Origin: Talinum fruticosum
Taxonomy: Eukaryota > Streptophyta > Magnoliopsida > Caryophyllales > Talinaceae
Direction: 5' to 3'
NCBI GenBank assembly: GCA_021018815.1
Contig: JAITYX010000017.1
Coordinates: 6,076,001-6,140,000 of the forward strand
DNA length: 64,000 nucleotides
Shown here: positions 60,352-64,000 of the stretch, piece after piece
Numbering within the stretch: the first letter of the stretch is position 1
How the letters are laid out: the number at the start of each line of letters is the position of its first letter
The notes under the pieces: model-generated
What the model saw: only the letters and a program-made list of their open reading frames with translations
What the model was told of the DNA's origin: nothing
The model's database searches: none
Translations under genes and position numbers: made by a program

Positions 60352-62226
60352 ATGGTCGCCGGTGGCACTCGATCTCGATCCAAGATGACTCGCGACACGA
60401 ACCCACCGGTCCCTCACCCTCATCGTTCAATGCCTACGGGGCCAATCCCGCGACGCTTCTCAACCCGGGGATACGAAATCATCTCGGCGGTCTACCGGTA
60501 ACCGCCACACCCAGCCGAGGGGTACGTCACCCTAGGGGCTCTCCAAAACTTAATAGAGACCCTTAAAGCGACCGTTGCACAACAAGTGCAAGAACACGTG
60601 CGAATCACCATGGAACAGGCGCATGCCAATCATGCCCTTACACTACGCCCCAACTCCTGGGTATGGCGCAACCCCAGGGAGGTCGACTGTTGGCCACTTC
60701 TCGGGCGGGATGGCTTCCCATGCGGCTCCAGCCACGGCCCACTAAGGCACCAACTGCGCTTGCTCCTGAGCGGCCAAGTGCCCTCCCAACAAGGCGTCAC
60801 GAAGAAGGCGATGCCCGAGGGATTATCGATGTAAAGAAAGCTCTCCATAAGGCCAACGAGAATATTGCAACTTCGCACACGGCCTCAACCCCTATGCTAC
60901 CCACAGCGGGCGTTCGCCTGGTTCGACGATCATGGTGATGCCCTTACTCCAAACACGGAGCGAAGGCCCCTGGGGAGCATAAGGTCCGCCAGATCCTGCA
61001 CGATCGGCTACACGTAGCCGCAATTCTCATCGAGCTCGCAATGCCCCAAGGCGCGACCCGGAGCGGTCTGCCGTCCGAGAGCGGGAGCGATCAAGAGAAA
61101 GGCGTCGTGAGCAATCAAATCCGAAGGGTCCCGAGAAGTCGGAGAGGACTAGGCGCACCCCTCCTCGATCCGAGAGGAGGAAGAGTCCTTCCCTGGTGGA
61201 AGTTCTACGCCACCAACCTCGCGCAGTCCCTATCTCCGGCTCCAATTCAAGGCCAACCCGGAATGCTTTCAACACTCCATTTTCGAAGAAGATTATGAAT
61301 GCTCCCCGAATGAAAAAGATAAAGGTCCCAAACATTGATCCATACAATGGCACAACCGATCCCGAAGATCACTTGGCGTACTACAAGTCCCACATGTACG
61401 TTTAGGACGGGGACGATGCAACCTACTGCCGATTCTTCTCTACTACACTAAAGGGAGTCGCGCGAAATGGTTCAACAATCTTCCCCAAGGGAGCATCTCT
61501 TCCTTCGAAGAGCTATGCGAGAAGTTTGTCGCACAATTCATCGCAAGTTGCAAGCGAAGAAGACTAGCATCCACCTCTCCAAGATTAAGCAAGGGAGAAA
61601 CGAGACGCTTAAGGACTATGTCCGAAGGTTTCATGGAGAGGTCATCCTTATCTCCGACTCGCAAGACGGAGTTGCTTACACTACCTTCCTTAACGGACTC
61701 GAAGCGGAAGATTCAAATTTTCCCTCGCTGAACAAAAGGTGTCTACTTTAGCGAAGCACTCCGAAAGGCGGCCGACTTTATTCGAGCCACGAGATCTGCG
61801 CGAGAGGAAGGAGATGAGGTCGAAAGAAGGGAGGAGATGGAAAATTTCATCTTCGAAATGAAGTATACCACCGCTTCAACAGCGACCCCCGAGTATTCCG
61901 ATGGAGATCAAAGTGCACCCCATGCTCAAAAACCACCTCCCATGTTCACTCCTGCAAAAGCGCGAGCTTCCAACAAATATTGCGAATTTCATGAACAAAC
62001 CGGACACAACACTACAGAGTGTCGCGCGCTAAAGAAGGCGCTTGGGGAGTTGGCGGATAATGGGCAAATTGATCGCTTCCTCAAAAAAGATACTCATGGA
62101 GCACAAGGAGGTTCTTCAAGGCAAGGATATGAGCACTACGATGAGGACGATGCTACTAAGATTGTAGCCACCATCGCTGGGGATTTGCGGGGGCACGACC
62201 CTCTCTTCCTGGAAGGCTCACCTTAG
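60352..62226 (+). pseudogene. Gypsy gag (Tat lineage), frameshifted
   Basis: Starts at ATG 60352 (MVAGGTRSRSKM). The variable N-terminal part is broken by frameshifts. The conserved capsid block begins KVPNIDPYNGTTDPEDHLA (61324), followed by a stop at 61403 where VQD would be expected. It continues with IHLSKIKQGRNETLKDYVRR (61571 onward) in another frame. A zinc-knuckle-like block YCEFHEQTGHNTTEC follows at 61978, then LKKALGELADNGQIDRFL, the usual end of gag in this lineage. The last ORF from 61837 ends at 62226. Confidence 0.85.
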
Positions 62227-62269
62227 GAGCGCTCAACAAGTCCCGATCACCGGCCAGCCTCCACCTCTG

Positions 62270-62857
62270 AAGGTGCCCACAGTGACCTTCGGAGAACAAG
62301 ATTTGAAAAGCATGGCCGCCCCACACGAGGATCCTTTGGTCATCACACTCGAAGGTTTCGGACGCCATAGTCCGCGAGGTCCTTATCGACACGGGAAGCT
62401 CGGTAGACGTCATCACCATGGAATGCCTAAGATAGCTGAAGTATTCCCCTCGGAATCTGGTTTCCCTCGTCAACCCTGTCGTCGGATTCGGAGGGCGGAC
62501 GATACACCCCATAGGCATGATCCACCTACCAGTCGGGGTTGGAGAGAAGGTCGAGGCCGAAGCATTGAAGTCAAATTCCTAGTGATCGACATCCCTTCTG
62601 CCTATAATGTCATCATTGGACGTCCCACCCTCAACCGGATCAAAGCGGTCGTCGCTCCATACCTTCTCCTCATGAAGTATGAGCTTGATGATGGATCCGT
62701 AGGTGAGACCTATGGAGACCAAAAGACCGCACATGAATGTTATGTAGTAAGCCTTCGACCTTTGATGGAGAAGCGAAAAGAGGAAGGGAAGAGTCATGAT
62801 GATCCTAAGGGTAAGAAGCTAAAAGCGGAGCCCCAACCAAAGTCTCCGAAAATATGA
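62270..62857 (+). pseudogene. Gypsy aspartic protease, frameshifted
   Basis: An active-site block VLIDTGSSVDVI lies near 62380 in one frame. The fold continues in another: IEVKFLVIDIPSAYNVIIGR (62566 onward) and GDQKTAHECYV (62718). These match the protease of plant Tat/gypsy elements, which lies directly after gag. The two parts are in different frames, so the protein is not made. Stop at 62857. Confidence 0.8.
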
Positions 62858-63169
62858 TGGTGTGCCTCACCACCACGGAAGATTATGTCAAGGTCCGGGT
62901 TGCGCCTCCCGAAGACATCAAGCTCATGAGATAGTGGTGCTTATGTAAATAGTTCAAGCTCATTATCCGGCGTGGGGGCCTTTCTTTAAAGACCCACCTA
63001 GCTTAAGTCCCGAGAGATTTTGTAAAGGAATCGCCCACGATTGACGCGACTTTTCCGAAAGCGCTCAACGGGGGCACACATTCCTCCCTTTTGTACGGAC
63101 TTCGATCTTTCATCAATACAATGAGCAAGTTTTCTCGCATCTTTACATCTCATACTTTAATTTAAGACG

Positions 63170-63375
63170 ATCTTGGGGGCATAAATAGGGGCTAATACAA
63201 TCCCCTAGAACACCCAAGTCCCTGGTTCCTTTCGTTGTATTTTCTTAACTTTGTCAAAGTTAGAAGAAAAAGTAGGGGCTAATATGACCCCCTAAGGCCT
63301 CGCTAGTTTCTTTCGTTGAATGTTTTTCATTGTGCCGATTCTGGGGCAACACTGGGGCTAATACAACCCCTAGGA
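63170..63375 (+). repeat. Degenerate repeats of GGGGCTAATA...CCCCTA
   Basis: Three copies of a block reading GGGGCTAATACAATCCCCTA or close variants, near 63194, 63274 and 63353, spaced about 80 bp, each with short inverted symmetry (GGGG...CCCC) that could form a hairpin. Confidence 0.8.
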
Positions 63376-63635
63376 CAACCAAGTTGTAAAACTCAAAGAA
63401 GACCCAACTATGATGAAGGGTGATCATGTGCCCCAAGCGGCAAGAAAGCAAAAATCGGCAACAATAAAAAGAAGCAACGAGGCAAGTAAGCATTGAGTAA
63501 GCATCCAACAAGCATCAAGCGAGGATCGATCGAAGATAAAAGTTCAAGCAAAACAAATCTAAAGTAGCAGAGCATGAAGTCATATGGCACACAGGACATC
63601 AAAAATAACTCATATCCCACGAAGAGTCATGGAAA

Positions 63636-63735
63636 GGGGGCCCAATCCTCGGAGCCATCTTTGGCATCCTCGCCAACGCCATCATCCTCGGGGATCTGCC
63701 CCTCCTTTGGCGCTTCCTCCTAAGGGATTGATATG
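63636..63735 (-). other. Trace of an antisense acidic ORF in the gypsy element
   Basis: Read on the minus strand, this stretch gives an acidic coding-like run (EEAPKEGQIPEDDGVGEDA) after a stop. Grande- and Retand-type Tat elements are known to carry an antisense ORF downstream of pol. The length here is too short to be sure. Confidence 0.35.
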
Positions 63736-64000
63736 GCCAAAGAGCTTGACTCCAAAGTGAGATTTTCGAGTAAATGCCAAGCATGAACAGAACGACTATG
63801 GTCTTCAAATGCGTACATTCGTTAAAAGAAGGCCTCTTGGACGAAAAAATTACGAGCGTACGCCACTCGACAAGTGAAGATCACATAAGATCATAGAGGA
63901 TCTCTAAGAGACATCACTCAAGCCTTAAGTCATCGGAAAAGACACGAGATCAACGCCCTTGAAGAACACTTTTGTTCAGCAAGAAACTGCTCCAACGCTA

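Larger units (their letters stand above)
62858..64000 (+). mobile_element. 3' region of the gypsy element without polymerase
   Basis: No reverse transcriptase, RNase H or integrase blocks appear between the protease and the window end. The sequence instead has the GGGGCTAATACA-type repeats (63170-63375) found in the 3' non-coding part of Tat elements. Pol is therefore deleted here, or lies elsewhere in a rearranged copy; the element continues past 64000. Confidence 0.6.

Overview
The window is nuclear DNA of a flowering plant, most likely a eudicot. It is AT-rich, has multi-exon genes with GT-AG introns, long dinucleotide microsatellites and nested LTR retrotransposons, and its protein families are plant-specific (PMT-type methyltransferase, an N-myristoylated serine/arginine-rich family, an IDA-like secreted peptide). 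I cannot name the species. There is no prokaryotic-style operon, CRISPR array, tRNA or rRNA that I can support.

Layout. 1-21.3 kb is a nest of transposable elements. A decayed LINE is split by a solo LTR (1292-3985, TSD TTATC). An old Ty3/gypsy gag remnant on the minus strand is split by a complete but defective Ty1/copia element of Sirevirus type (5467-16226) and by a second long solo LTR (17057-20050, TSD CATAT). 22.2-35 kb is very AT-rich and holds a dispersed duplication: two copies of a small gene (22614 and 33599) and a gene-less copy of its 3' flank (28.86-29.74 kb). Two short solo LTRs (30965-31608 and 32555-33139, both with perfect TSDs) and a LINE RNase H fragment lie between. 36-54.6 kb is the gene-bearing part: an MGSCIS-type protein gene (36067-36973), a small secreted-peptide gene (39318-39548, minus), an unidentified multi-exon gene (43602-39830, minus, reconstructed from phase-compatible exons), a LINE ORF1 fragment, a Mutator-like MITE, and an eight-exon PMT26-like methyltransferase gene (53779-48057, minus). 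54.9-64 kb returns to transposons: a 5'-truncated LINE with a 13-bp TSD, a non-autonomous hAT element with an 8-bp TSD, and the left part of a Ty3/gypsy Tat-lineage element with LTR, PBS, gag and protease but no reverse transcriptase in view.

The host genes show no sign of acting in a common pathway. The two best-recognised ones each carry two single-base frameshifts, which points either to residual assembly errors or to recent pseudogenisation and should be settled before the locus is interpreted. I found no convincing new biological system. The most useful leads are the duplicated small-protein gene, the unidentified multi-exon gene, the IDA-like peptide, and the well-delimited transposon insertions that give a relative chronology.
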